A stretch of 64,000 bases of DNA from Xenopus tropicalis (taxonomy: Eukaryota; Chordata; Amphibia; Anura; Pipidae), in NCBI RefSeq assembly GCF_000004195.4, contig NC_030678.2, forward strand, positions 154,364,547 through 154,428,546, given 5' to 3'. The number at the start of each line of letters is the position of its first letter. The first letter of the stretch is position 1. A program made the translations under genes and the position numbers. Below, in pieces: positions 1 to 9,943 of the stretch. The notes under the pieces are model-generated. The model searched no databases. It was not told where the DNA came from and was given only the letters and a program-made list of their open reading frames with translations.

Positions 1-704
1 CAAGAGCTGGAGAATCATTAGTTCTAATTCAAATGAAAGTAGTTAAATGATCAAAAATAAGTATTTGAATTTAATAACACCTCAGCTGTACCCCCTTCCC
101 CCATAGACCTCACTATTTGGGGCTTTGCCTTTGAGCTATAACTGTTGTATTATACTCACTGTAACATCTAGCCAGCATGAGTTAATTTGGACCCAACTTA
201 CTGCCATATCTTTCACACAAACATTTCACAGTCATATACTGTATATAAATACAGAAATATTGGGTTTGAATGTTTTTATAGTTAGACTGGATCCAGAGGC
301 AAAACATAGTTATTATGCCCCACAGCATAACCATTTTGGGCCAGAATTAGGGGTAGAATTAGGGTAGAATTAGGGACAGGGCATAATGTTAAGTGGAACT
401 TGGGAGCCCTGTTTGCCATGACCAGACAGTCACTGGTACAGATGGTTTTCATGACAAAAATCAGTCTGTGGGAATATGATGGAGGAGTATATTTGTAGCC
501 TAACGTTAGCCTAATTTTGCAACTGGCATTACTAATAACCAAGTGCATTTGAAGCACAGCACATTCTACGTGTGCTTAAGTGCAGCTATGGCGTATCATA
601 ATTAAATGCTAATTATACATGTCCACTTCTAAAAGGAGTATATTGTATTTAACACACACTTTTTAAAAGGCATGCTCTAAATAACTTAAAGTATGGCTCC
701 CTCT
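1..704. other. Intergenic AT-rich DNA, nothing recognised
   Basis: No coding potential, RNA gene or terminal-repeat element is apparent. There is a short run of imperfect GAATTAGGGG-like direct repeats near 340-380, which is not telomeric. The two overlapping small open frames here have no recognisable domain and lie in AT-rich DNA. Confidence 0.6.
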
Positions 705-1014
705 AGGGCTGTGACAGACGGGGAGATTAGTCGCTGCGCAACAAATCTCCCTTGTCGCAGGCGACTAATCTCCCCAAAATGCCATCCCACTGGCTAGAAT
801 GTAAATCGCCAGTGGGATGGCATACGCGGCGCCAAAATCGGCAAAGTTTTCTCTCAAGGCAACTTCGGCGATTTCGGCAAATTGCTGTGCCGCATATGCC
901 ATCCCACCAGCGATTTACATTCTAGCCGGTGGGATGGTATTTCGGGGAGATTAGTCGCCCGCGACAAGGGAAATTGTCGCACGGTGACTAATCTCCCCAT
1001 CTGTCACAGCCCCT
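705..1014. repeat. Palindromic GC-rich repeat, GGGGAGATTAGTCG family
   Basis: The ends AGGGCTGTGACAGACGGGGA and its near reverse complement enclose two arms that are themselves hairpins (GGGGAGATTAGTCG against CGACTAATCTCCCC), then inner inverted copies of CCATCCCAC...GTGGGATGG. Related copies lie at 48,012, 55,427 (partial), 60,311 (short), 61,241 and more distantly 36,231. It has no open frame of note. The repeated palindromic design suggests a non-autonomous foldback or MITE-like element; family name not assigned. Confidence 0.8.
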
Positions 1015-1040
1015 ATAGTTTTAATTATAGCCTCTTTACG

Positions 1041-1064
1041 GATAGATAGACAGATAGATAGATA

Positions 1065-1111
<47 letters not shown>

Positions 1112-1152
1112 CTGTAGATGATAGACAGATAGATAGATAGATAGATAGATAG
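1041..1152. repeat. (GATA)n microsatellite
   Basis: Long run of GATA/TAGA units with a central interruption near 1,111-1,127 (ACTGTAGATGATAGAC). It begins 27 bases after the preceding palindromic repeat. The open frame across it on the minus strand is a repeat artefact (SIYLSIYL... type peptide). Confidence 0.97.
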
Positions 1153-1830
1153 ACTATACTGGACATAACTACTTTGTTTCCAGAGCACCCCAGTATTGCT
1201 GGTTTGTTACCTGTTGTGCACCTGTTTTGTATCCATATATATTTATAGAAAGAGAGAGAACGAAGTGGTAAAAACACGCACAGTTTGGTTGCATGCCAGC
1301 TTGGGTGAAACTCCATCCACGTAAATGTAACCAGTTTCCAAGGCAGGGAGTGCTCAGGTATTTTATTGTGAACAGCATATATTTATTTGTGGTGAATGAC
1401 GTAACGTTTCCCTACCTTGTAAACTTTCCCTCTTACGCTACAAGGAGGCCAAAACAGAAATCCCCCTTGAAAAACCTGTTCTTCACAAATGGAAAAAGCA
1501 AGTGCACTGAATAAATGATACTTTGGACCAAGAAGCACACCTTCCCATTAAGCAAAACTACACTGAAAAACTGAGAGAGCAGTGAGGGCAGTGAGAGCAA
1601 TGGTCAATGATTGCATGCTGACGATGAATAAAGGAAAGTAAATAAATAATCATTCTGTACTTACTCAGTACAGATAATTACATAGGACTCAATACATAGG
1701 TGTGAATATGATATATAGATACAGAGCTGCCTGATGACACACACCTTTTTCTGCCTTATAATGTGCCAAGTCGGGCTGAACTATTACAATTCAGCTCAGT
1801 TTTTCTTTTATAATGGCTTGAATACTTTTC
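1153..1830. other. Intergenic DNA, nothing recognised
   Basis: AT-rich, apparently single-copy within the window. No gene, RNA or terminal-repeat structure was seen. Confidence 0.5.
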
Positions 1831-2443
1831 ATTTACAACTATGGGATCTGTTTTCCAGAAAGTTCTGAATTACAGGAAGGCCACCACCCATAGACACAAT
1901 TTTAATCGAAAAATTAAAATTTTTAAAAAAGATTTCCTTTTTCTCTGTAATAATAAAACAGTACCTGTACTTGATCCCAACTAAGATATAATTACCCCTT
2001 ATTGGGGGCAGAACAGCCCTATTGGGTTTATTTAATGGTTAAATGATTCCCTTTTCTCTGTAATAATAAAACAGTACCTGTACTTGATCCCAACTAAGAT
2101 ATAATTACCCCTTATTGGGGGCAGAACAGCCCTATTGGGTTTATTTAATGGTTAAATGATTCCCTTTTCTCTGTAATAATAAAACAGTACCTGTACTTGA
2201 TCCCAACTAAGATATAATTACCCCTTATTGGGGGCAGAACAGCCCTATTGGGTTTATTTAATGGTTAAATGAATCCCTTTTCTCTGTAATAATAAAACAG
2301 TACCTGTACTTGATCCCAACTAAGATATAATTACCCCTTATTGGGGGCAGAACAGCCCTATTGGGTTTATTTAATGGTTAAATGAATCCCTTTTCTCTGT
2401 AATAATAAAACAGTACCTGTACTTGATCCCAACTAAGATATAA
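1831..2443. mobile_element. Xmix-like MITE fragment carrying a 113-bp tandem array
   Basis: The left part (ATGGGATCTGTTTTCCAGAA...) resembles the left arm of the better-preserved copies at 7,785 and 14,684. From 1,935 a unit of 113 bp beginning TCCCTTTTCTCTGTAATAAT repeats about 4.5 times; unit starts at 1,935, 2,048, 2,161, 2,274 and 2,388. The right terminal arm is missing: the array stops at 2,443 against an unrelated element. I recall a Xenopus MITE family (Xmix) with internal tandem repeats (Xstir) of this style. The assignment is from memory and unchecked. Confidence 0.8.
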
Positions 2444-2960
2444 TACACGCAGCTCTCTCTTCTCTCCCCTCTCCTGCTCCCCCCTCCCTCAAGAATGCTA
2501 AGAACTCACTTCCCCCCCTTAGGAATGTGGATCTGAGCCAATCAGCAGGAAGCTGACTCATAGGGGCCGATTTACTAATCCACGAACGGATCGACAATTT
2601 GCGCAAGTCGTAACGGGTACGAAAAAGTCGCGCTGACGATGAAAAAAATTGCAAAAAATACGAAAAAGTCGCAAAATGTTTGTTTCCAATCCGATTTTTT
2701 CCCACTCAGGATTCGTGGATTAGTAAATCAGCCTCATAGTCTTACAAACTGAGCATGTACATGGGTCTTAGTCTTGGTGTAGGAGTGAGGCATTATGGGA
2801 ACTTTCTTTACACAGCTCAGGGTTTTTTTTATTCCTTTGAGGCTTCTGATCATCTGAATGGGAGAAATATAAAAATAAGACTTAGGGGGACTTTTGAGAG
2901 AACTGAAGATATGCCTGCAGCTTGAGATTAACTCTTTATTAGCCTTTCCTTCTCCTTTAA
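2444..2960 (-). mobile_element. T2-like TTAA element, truncated, minus orientation
   Basis: The segment ending AGCCTTTCCTTCTCCTTTAA (TTAA at 2,957-2,960) is a reverse-complement relative of the element at 26,735-27,189, sharing the blocks around CTCAAGCTGCAGGC, GATCATCTG and CCAATCAGCAGGAAGC. Its other end is missing where it meets the 113-bp array. It is interrupted by a 169-bp insertion at 2,564-2,732. The TTAAAGGAGAAGG end and TTAA duplication match my recollection of Xenopus T2 MITEs. Confidence 0.75.
2564..2732. mobile_element. 169-bp inverted-repeat MITE nested in T2-like element
   Basis: Inverted ends GGGCCGATTTACTAATCCAC and GTGGATTAGTAAATCAGC flank a CG-dotted interior rich in TTTTTCG-like words. 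CTCATAG is directly repeated at 2,557-2,563 and 2,733-2,739. The same host element at about 26,930 is continuous here (reverse complement TTCCTCATAGTC), which serves as an empty site. The ends and interior resemble the larger element at 9,944. Confidence 0.85.
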
Positions 2961-3412
2961 TGTTACCACCTAATGCCAATATCTTGCATTTATAATTCTA
3001 CTATCCCACTCTGTCCTACCAGCAACATTGCAGTTGCCCTCATTTTAACCCCCATAAAGGCAGCTTGGCCCTTCTTTTCAGTTCCCGAGTCAATGCAGGA
3101 ATTCTCTGTGCAAATAGGCTCAGGAAGAGACAGCAACTGTCTGACATATTTTCACTCCCAAAAAAAAAAAAACGATTTATGTGCCTGAAAAAAAAAAAAT
3201 AGTCTTTCTCTAGGCTGATGGCTGCCAAAATATATACAGAGACACATTTATTCCCTTCCCAGACAGTCAGGCCTTGAAATAACAGAGGAACACCAGACAG
3301 GGACAAGTGCCAAGACAACTTGCTAAATAATATCACACTGTCATGCTAGAATGATTTTTGGGGGAAAATAATTCAAAAGAAAATCTTAAAATAATGACTG
3401 CGCTTGAGAGCT
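2961..3412. other. Intergenic DNA with two A-rich tracts
   Basis: Holds A-tracts at about 3,161-3,172 and 3,188-3,199, otherwise nothing recognised. Confidence 0.5.
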
Positions 3413-3680
3413 GGGGGCACTGAGCGAGTAGGCTAAGCGTTTTGCCGCCTTCTAGGGACGCTGAATATGTATTTTCGGCTCCTCTGCCTGCCAATAAGTG
3501 ACTCAGTACAGGAAAAGGAGTTCATATTAGTACAATGGCTCTCACCTCCGCTGTACAGTAAGGCTGCTTTTATGGATCCACAGAGACACGTAAGATTCTG
3601 CAGCAAACTGCAAAGGCAGTTAAATGAGTATAAGGACAAGCGCGACGCAGCCCTCCAACTGCATTTCACTCTTCGTCAGT
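3413..3680. other. Unique, CG-containing segment with open frame; possible conserved DNA
   Basis: A complex, non-repetitive stretch that stands out from its AT-rich surroundings. A 114-codon open frame (3,467-3,811) crosses it, and its middle (from the ATG at 3,572) reads like ordinary polar protein sequence. However, the frame's end runs into DNA shared with the repeats at 6,135 and 9,890, no splice pattern is convincing, and I recognise no protein. Treated as unclassified. Confidence 0.3.
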
Positions 3681-4564
3681 TTTACTCTGGGTTTAAATAT
3701 GCAGATGAAATGGCTTCCTGCTGTTTGTTCTCTCATTTCACATCTGTCTCATTAAGATATTATATTTCTAACCTTTGGGAACATTACTTACATTGCTGCG
3801 TGCGGCATTAGGGTTACAGTATACTTTTAAGCAAAGCTTTGAGTAGGGTTGCAAACTAGAAAAAAAAAATTGGCATTTCTATGTTTTTAATCTTCTTGTT
3901 TGGTTAAAATCATTGGCATCATGCATCATTGTTACCAGCCAGAACTAGATACTGAAACCCATCTAAATCCTTAAAGGAGATCTAAAGCCAAAAATGAATT
4001 ACTTGACATCATTTTTCTAGTTTTAAGTGTTTTTTTGAGATATTAGCAGTTTTGGACAGTTTTTAACTGCTAATGGCTTTAGTCCTTAAAGCTCTATTTG
4101 AAAGTCATGCTTTCTGCCATCCTGCAGAACTGTCTAGGCCAGTGCTGTCCAACTGGCAGCCCACGGCCCACCTCTGGGTGGCCCCCCACCTGTCTGGCTG
4201 CTTTAATGGCTTACCTGTGTGTAAGCTTTAAATGGTATCAGTACCGAGATTAACTGCCCCCCCCTGCATGGTTCTCACCTCAGATTCAGCCTGTAATCCC
4301 CCTGTATTGTTTAAACATGTAATCCCCTGTGTTGTTCACACCTTTTAATCTATGCATTGTTTACCCCCTGCAGTGTTCACACCTCAGGCTCAGACTGTAA
4401 GCACCCACAATATTTTCCTGTTCACACCTCATACAAACTGTAGGAGCAGTAGAAACCCACAATTAAACCTATAACACTATAAAAAGAACATACTGAGATG
4501 GTACTGCAATTAAAAAGTTTTTTGATATATACTTATTGTGAAGACTATAGCAGTGCCAGCATTG
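3681..4564. other. Degenerate repeat fragments, no gene
   Basis: The segment 3,690-3,740 matches the repeat at 6,135/9,890 (AAATGGCTTCCTGC, TGTTTGTTCTC). A TTAAAGGAGAT start near 3,972 followed by a run to about 4,090 looks like a decayed TTAA-type element. The rest is unassigned. Confidence 0.4.
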
Positions 4565-4943
4565 TGTCACTGTATGCTGCCTGTGTGTGCCATACTCTGC
4601 CTGTCCTATGCTGCCTGTGTGTGCCGTACACACAGGCAGCATAGGGCAGGTAGAGTATGGCTCACACAGGCAGGGTAGGGCAGACAGATTATGGCACACA
4701 CAGGGAGGGTAGGGCAGGCAGAGTATGGCACACACAGGCAGGGTAGGGCAGACAGATTATGGGACACACAGGCAGCGTAGGGCAGGTAGAGTATGGCTCA
4801 CACAGGCAGGGTAGGGCAGACAGATTATGGCACACACAGGGAGGGTAGGGCAGGCAGAGTATGGCACACACAGGCAGGGTAGGGCAGACAGATTATGGGA
4901 CACACAGGCAGCGTAGGGCAGGCAGAGTATGGCACACACAGGC
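4565..4943. repeat. 34-bp minisatellite, left block
   Basis: Units of 34 bp of the form TATGGCACACACAGGCAGGG...GACAGAT recur with near-constant spacing (for example 4,690, 4,724, 4,758). Variants recur every four units, giving a 136-bp higher-order period. The first units (about 4,565-4,625) lie in the opposite orientation, producing a local inverted junction near 4,625. Because 34 is not divisible by three, the array is open in several frames with a 34-residue peptide period. Those frames are artefacts. Confidence 0.95.
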
Positions 4944-5630
4944 TGTCAGGTACCTGGTCGTTCGCCTAAGGTAGGCGCGCGTCCGATCGGCAGCGCACGT
5001 TCCGACGGCCGCGCGCGCTCTGTCGCTCGCGCACGTATTGACGCCGGCGTGCGTCGTGACGCCCGCGCGCGCGTTGACGCCGGCGCGCGTCATGACGCCG
5101 GTGCGCGTCATGACGCCGGCGTGCGTCTTGACGCCGGCGCAGGCGCATTGCGCTCAAAAGGACGCCAAAGGCCTACCAGCATTGCGAAGTGATCGTTTCC
5201 TTGTGAAAGACGCCAAGCTTGTTTCCTGTGATTGCCTATTTGACTCTCTGACCCGGCCTGACTCTCGATCTTGAAAACTTGCTGCCTGTACCGACTTCCC
5301 GCCTGTCCGACCTCGCTTTTGCCTGCCGATTTTGCTCTGACGTTCCGGTTCGGCACTCCTGCCACTCCTCCACTTGGTTCAAGTCCTGTTTCATCCTCAG
5401 TGGCTGTGATCCTTAGTGGGAGGTGTAGGAGAGGTCCTTCCTCTACGAGTTCTTCCAGTGACGCGCCCGGCTTGTCCTGACATTCCTTTAAGACCCAGAT
5501 CCTGCCCACTGACGGTGAAGTTGGCTGACGGATCAATACGTGCGCGAGCGACAGAGCGCGCGCGGCCGTCGGAACGTGCGCTGGCGATCGGACGCGCGCC
5601 TACCTTAGGCGAACGACCAGGTACCTGACA
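4944..5630. mobile_element. 687-bp CpG-rich element, ~98-bp terminal inverted repeats, 5-bp TSD
   Basis: The ends TGTCAGGTACCTGGTCG and CGACCAGGTACCTGACA begin a terminal inverted repeat of about 98 bp (4,944-5,041 against 5,533-5,630) in which I see one mismatch (GATCGGCAG versus GATCGCCAG). CAGGC is present at 4,939-4,943 and 5,631-5,635, and the higher-order paralogue at 5,961-5,980 shows the site with a single CAGGC. The interior has an 18-bp CpG-rich array, then about 380 bp of unique sequence with no credible open frame. TG...CA termini with a 5-bp duplication recall integrase-type insertion, but there is no LTR structure. Family unassigned. Confidence 0.9.
5040..5145. repeat. 18-bp GC-rich minisatellite inside the 687-bp element
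   Basis: About 5.8 units of GACGCCGGCGCGCGTCAT-type sequence begin where the left terminal repeat ends. Each unit is itself partly palindromic (GACGC...GCGTC). Since 18 is divisible by three, several frames stay open (DAGVRR-like peptides); these are not considered genes. Confidence 0.9.
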
Positions 5631-6110
5631 CAGGCAGCAGAGGGCAGGCAGAGTAAGACACACACAGGCGGGGTAGGGCAGACAGAGTATGACACACACA
5701 GGCAGCATAGGACAGGCAGAGTATGGCACACACAGGCAGGGTAGTGCAGGCAGAGTATGGCACACACAAGCAGCATAGGGCAGGCAGAGTATGGCACACA
5801 CAGGCAGGGTAGGGAAGGCAGAGTATGGCACACAGGCAGCATAGTACAGGCAGAGTATGGCACACACAGGCAGGGTAGGGCAGGTAGAGTATGGCACACA
5901 CAGGGAGGGTAGGGCAGACAGATTATGGGACACACAGGCAGCGTAGGGCAGGCAGAGTATGGCACACACAGGCAGCAGAGGGCAGGCAGAGTAAGACACA
6001 CACAGGCGGGGTAGGGCAGACAGAGTATGGCACACACAGGCAGCATAGGACAGGCAGAGTATGGCACACACAGGCAGGGTAGGGCAGGCAGAGTATGGCA
6101 CACATAGGCA
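5631..6110. repeat. 34-bp minisatellite, right block
   Basis: Continuation of the array interrupted by the 687-bp insertion. A longer periodicity is visible: the block starting GGCAGCAGAGGGCAGG at 5,633 recurs at 5,971, about 338 bp later (ten units). The 705-base minus-strand open frame through here is a repeat artefact built from CLPYPACVCHTLPAL-like blocks. Confidence 0.95.
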
Positions 6111-6845
6111 AGGTAGAAAATGAATGGCAACTCTGGTTTTAAATATGCAACCTAAATGGCTTCCTGCCAGGGTCGGACTGGGCCCCAGCAGCCCAGACCT
6201 GACCCCTGTCAGCGCTCCCCCTGCCCGCAGGAGTCCCTCCCCTGACGCGTTTCACTTATGCGCTATCAGGGGAGGACATCAGGCAATGGCCTCTGCTAGG
6301 GGAGGGTTAGGGGGCACAGTGGGAGACGCGGTTGGTGGGGGCACCTTTGGCAGTGCGAGGCCCCTGGGGCAGCAGCCCCGGTGGGCCCTTCACCCCCCAG
6401 TCCGACCCTACTTCCTGCTGTTTGTTCTCATACTGTCTCATTCTCTCATTGTTCTCATACTCTAAAAGTAGAACATTTTAGAGTACATTGATAAAGTGCT
6501 CATGAGACAAATTTATTCCAGTTAGTTTTTTTGGATTTAGATCCCCTTTAATTCCAATGCAAACCATTGCTGCTGAGTAACATTTATGGGGTAAGTATCC
6601 CAGTGTTACACTCTTACAGTGTACTTGTCTATCCTTAGGCCTAATCTAGAAGTGATTGCAAAATGCAATTTTTGAATGCAAATTGGCATTTGTTTTTACC
6701 CACAATGCAGTATTTTGTATATAGGCCATTTGGTAAACAGAGCACATTTTGTTGCACACACTGTTTTGCCTGTGTCACTTCCAGCAACATAAATGGTATT
6801 AGAATTTACTTTACTGCTGCTGTTGATGCAATCCAATAAAGGAAC
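6111..6845. repeat. Larger repeat, copy 1 (paired with 9,869-11,283)
   Basis: Shares with 9,869-11,283 the blocks AAAATGAATGGCAACTCT, TTGTTCTCATACTCTAA, ACCCACAATGCAGTATTTTG and TTTACTTTACTGCTGCTGTT in the same order. It is interrupted here by a hAT-like element at 6,168-6,410, which is absent from copy 2. Copy 2 in turn carries an insertion absent here. It could be a local duplication or two copies of a dispersed element. Confidence 0.8.
6168..6410. mobile_element. hAT-like MITE, 243 bp, TSD CTTCCTGC
   Basis: Termini CAGGGTCGGACTGGG and CCCAGTCCGACCCTA are flanked by a perfect 8-bp duplication CTTCCTGC (6,160-6,167 and 6,411-6,418). The second copy of the host repeat at about 9,915 reads straight through (ATTCCTGCTGTTTG), giving an empty site. 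An 8-bp TSD with CAG...CTG ends is typical of hAT elements. It is GC-rich with no transposase. A related right end occurs at 58,392-58,406. Confidence 0.92.
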
Positions 6846-7196
6846 CATGGAATTACTGCTAGGCCGGTGGTAGTTCCATGGTTCCTTTATGCCCATGCCT
6901 GCTTTTGCACGCCATCTTCTGATCAGGCCTATGCATAGAGAACTTGCATTAAGGCAGTTAGTTCCAGGCCTTTTCTCCATCTTACACCTGCAAACACATC
7001 TATGGTGGTGCCCACGTACTGCCCCCAGCCTGTCCTTCATGAAAATAGAGCTGCTAAATGCAATTAGTGCAGTATTCATGGAGAAAGCACAGATCTTAAT
7101 GATAAGATCATAATGCAGCGCAAAGACCTATGCCTAAAAGAAAGGTAATTATGTATATAGCGCCTTTCCCTTGGCACTGTAAGCACTCTGCAACTA
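6846..7196. other. Intergenic DNA with a short inverted repeat
   Basis: AAAGGAACCATGGAATTAC and GTAGTTCCATGGTTCCTTT form a local inverted pair at about 6,838-6,887. A fragment near 7,150 (TATATAGCGCCTTTCC) belongs to a dispersed repeat. No gene seen. Confidence 0.5.
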
Positions 7197-7517
7197 TTAA
7201 AGGACATGTCAAACCCCAAAATAATTGTCTGTTTTGCCTAATAAAAGAAAACATAATTCTAAGCATAATTTTTTAGTTCTTTAAGATATTTGTAAATGTA
7301 ATTGTTATCGAAAGCAGCATTTGCTGAACTCCTGGTTGTTTCTTTTTAAACAATGTCAGTCTCCTCCAGCATGAGAGGTCTGTCAGTCTGCTGCCTTGTG
7401 TTATATTGTTTCAAATGCCAGACCCTTCTGATAAAGCTTACTTAGTTTTTGCCTTTACTTCTCCTTTAAAATGTTGTTTTCTTTTAAATATATATTTTGG
7501 GTTGACTTGTACTTTAA
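7197..7517. mobile_element. T2-like TTAA element
   Basis: TTAAAGGACATGTCAAACC at the left and ACTTGTACTTTAA at the right, with TTAA at both ends. The interior matches 39,405-39,712 (GAAAGCAGCATTTGCTGAAC, GCTGCCTTGTGTTA region). A second internal end, CTTCTCCTTTAA near 7,467, suggests that another TTAA-type element has recombined or nested. Confidence 0.7.
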
Positions 7518-7544
7518 GGCAGCCATGATAGGTGCTCTTATTAA

Positions 7545-7705
7545 TGTGCCAACATATTCCGCAGCACTGTACAATAAGTGGGTTTCATACATTGGACATA
7601 CAGAGTAACATATAAAGCAATCAATAACCGATACAAGAGATGAAGAGAGCCCTGCCCAAAAGAGCTTACAATCTACAAGAAGAAAGGGTTGAGACACAAG
7701 GTGTG
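7545..7705. repeat. Dispersed repeat, 'CCAACATATTCCGCAGCAC' family
   Basis: GCCAACATATTCCGCAGCACTG...AGAGCTTACAATCTA recurs, diverged, at about 33,110-33,180, 54,380-54,520 and 55,833-55,980. Family not assigned; possibly an old SINE-like or DNA element. Confidence 0.7.
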
Positions 7706-7784
7706 GGAATGGGCATGACCAGAATTAAGCAATGTGAGAAGTGTGGCACAGGGTATTGCTTTTAGCAGCACACTGAGGTACAGG

Positions 7785-8171
7785 TATGGGATCCATTATC
7801 TGGAAACACATTATCCAGAAAGCCCCAATTCCGGGAAGGCCATCTCCCATAGACTCCATTATAAGCATATACCGGTAATTCAAATTGTTAAAATTGATTC
7901 CCTTTTCTCTGTAATAATAAAACAGTACCTGTACTTGATCCCAACTAAGATATAATTACCCCTTATTGGGGGCAGAACAGCCCTATTGGGTTTATTTAAT
8001 GGTTAAATGATTCCCTTTTCTCTGTAATAATAAAACAGTACCTGTACTTGATCCCAACTAAGGTATAATTAATCCTTCATTAAGGTAAGGAGATCCAAAT
8101 TATGGAAAAATCCCATATCCAGAAAGCCCCAGGTCCTGAGCATTCTGAATAATAGGTCCCATATCTGTATG
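7785..8171. mobile_element. Xmix-like MITE with about 1.5 array units
   Basis: Near-complete: the left arm ACAGGTATGGGATCCATTAT and right arm ATAGGTCCCATATCTGTAT are inverted repeats, with TCCAGAAAGCCCC blocks inside each arm. The 113-bp unit is present about one and a half times (7,899 to about 8,068), making this a nearly unexpanded allele of the arrays at 1,935 and 14,800. Confidence 0.85.
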
Positions 8172-8328
8172 CTGGGACACCAGGAGATTAAATGACTTGT
8201 CCAGGGTCACAAGGTGTAGCCCATAACCTGTGTAAATACAATATCTGATTTTCTGCTATGGGCTTGTCAACCCAGAACAAACATTACACTTTTTGTTTTT
8301 CTGTTAAACATAGATATGCAGTGACTAA

Positions 8329-8753
8329 GGGGCACATTTATCAAAGTGTGAGATTAGAGCTCACCCCAGAAAAATCCACCCACTTTCTATTCATTCCTAT
8401 GGGTTTTTTTTATCAAAGGTATTTATCAATGGGTGTTCACCATTTGCTAAATGCCATTTTAAAAATCCTATAGGAATAAAGAGAAAGTGAGTTTTTCTGT
8501 GGTGAGCTCTAGGGGCAGATTTATCAAAATGTGAGTTTAGAGCCTAGTACACAAAAACCATGTTTTATTAATTCCTATAGAGTTTTAAGATGTGTTTTTA
8601 TTAAATGGCGAGTTCTAACTTTCACTCATTGATAAATATACTTCTAAAAATCCCATAGGAATGAATAGAATGTGGGTGAGTTTTTATGTATTAGGCTCTA
8701 AACTCACATTTTGATAAATCTGCCCCCTAGTATTACACTTTGATAAATGTGCA
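8329..8753. mobile_element. Inverted-repeat MITE with GGGGCACATTTATCAAAG ends
   Basis: GGGGCACATTTATCAAAGTG at the left mirrors CACTTTGATAAATGTGCACC at the right. CTAA-like bases flank both sides. A related element is nested inside at 8,513-8,726. No open frame. Confidence 0.8.
8513..8726. mobile_element. Nested related MITE, TSD CTAG
   Basis: GGGCAGATTTATCAAAATGT and ACATTTTGATAAATCTGCCC form the ends, with CTAG at 8,509-8,512 and 8,727-8,730. The termini closely resemble those of the element it sits in, so this is insertion of a family member into a relative. Confidence 0.8.
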
Positions 8754-9868
8754 CCTAAATGTATCAGAGGCAATTCTAAGGGAGAAGATAGACAGGGTGA
8801 TTAGTTGCCGCAATTTTTATAATGCAGTCCCAGCAACTAATTACCACCACTAAAAAAGTGCAGTGATTTGTACTGCACTGTCATGGGGACTAGTATATTT
8901 TACATGGAGGCTAGGCAGTTTTTAGCCTCCACAACTGGAGGCTTGTCTGTCTTCACCCAAATGCTGTCTGAAGGCAAAAGCACCCCTTGCAAAGAAAGCA
9001 CACAAGAAGGGGCACTTAAAATACTCCAAGAAAAAGTAAGAACTCTATTGATTTGTAAGGATGGCAAGTGGATTTAAATGATGCACACAGAGGTTTCAAA
9101 TGTGCTTAATAGCCTGAAAGGATGGAGAATAGAGCACATTATCTATTCAATATGCAGCTAAACATAATGAAAGACAATTGGCACTTGTAGATTGAATTAC
9201 ATTTAGGATTGTTTCATTCGTTTCACGAAGATCGATGCGCAGCAAACACAAGTGCCGTATAGAGAGTTTAAATAGGAATGGGCACCACTGGTGCTGCAGA
9301 TGTTACATATAACTCCCAGGCAGTTAGAGCAGAGGGGGCCCTGCAGTACAAGAAGGTAGGGAGGGACCCCCATCTCATGTGGGAAAATTGACACTAATCA
9401 GGAATGTTCAAAACTGCTTTGGATGTGCCCGGATAAAAGGTGGTGCAATTCATCAAAGGCTTGAAACTTACAGGCTAGAAATCATTGCTTAGATAATGAA
9501 ATATATATAACAATTGCTGCACAATGTACTATGTATGTACCTTTGTCTCTACTGTTTTCTCTCTTCATTGCCCACAGCAAAGGCCACTGCTGCCCTAGCA
9601 GATAACTATTCTTACAACAGATCTGTGGATGCTGGAATATGTCCTGCTGCGAAATCTATAAAGGAAACTTATTAAAGGGGCTACTGCTGAAAATGAATGG
9701 CATGGTGCCCTGACAGCATTTGTTTTTATTACTATATAATACACACGGGCTATAATTAACCTGTACCATATATCTGTAAATGGCACTAAATAGCATTTAG
9801 TGATGTTGTAAGTTAAAATGGTACTAGCAGGCTAAACTGTTAATATCTTAGCAACCACTAGGAAACCA
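8754..9868. other. Intergenic DNA, no gene recognised
   Basis: Small open frames (8,868-9,077; minus strand 9,203-9,394) have no domain or conservation signal I can recognise. No clear repeat except a GGTGATTAGTTGCCGC fragment near 8,797. Confidence 0.5.
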
Positions 9869-9943
9869 GTAGAAAATGAATGGCAACTCTTGTTTTAAAT
9901 ATGCAACCTAAATGGATTCCTGCTGTTTGTTCTCATACTCTAA

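Noticed and set aside
340..380. Telomere-like TTAGGG repeats
   Set aside because: Only a few copies, interrupted by TAGAA; not a telomeric or interstitial telomeric array.
951..1316. Minus-strand 121-codon frame
   Set aside because: Its core is the GATA microsatellite read as SIYLSIYL repeats.
1935..2443. CRISPR-like direct repeats
   Set aside because: The 113-bp units are contiguous with no spacers, and the genome is clearly vertebrate.
4469..4871. tRNA or snRNA genes in the window
   Set aside because: No clover-leaf, A/B box pair or U6/U1-type 5' end was recognised here or elsewhere; the pairings found belong to repeats.
5397..6130. Minus-strand open frames of 234 and 176 codons with cysteine- and proline-rich repeats
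   Set aside because: They follow the 34-bp minisatellite exactly, are open in several frames at once, and have a 34-residue period forced by the repeat length.
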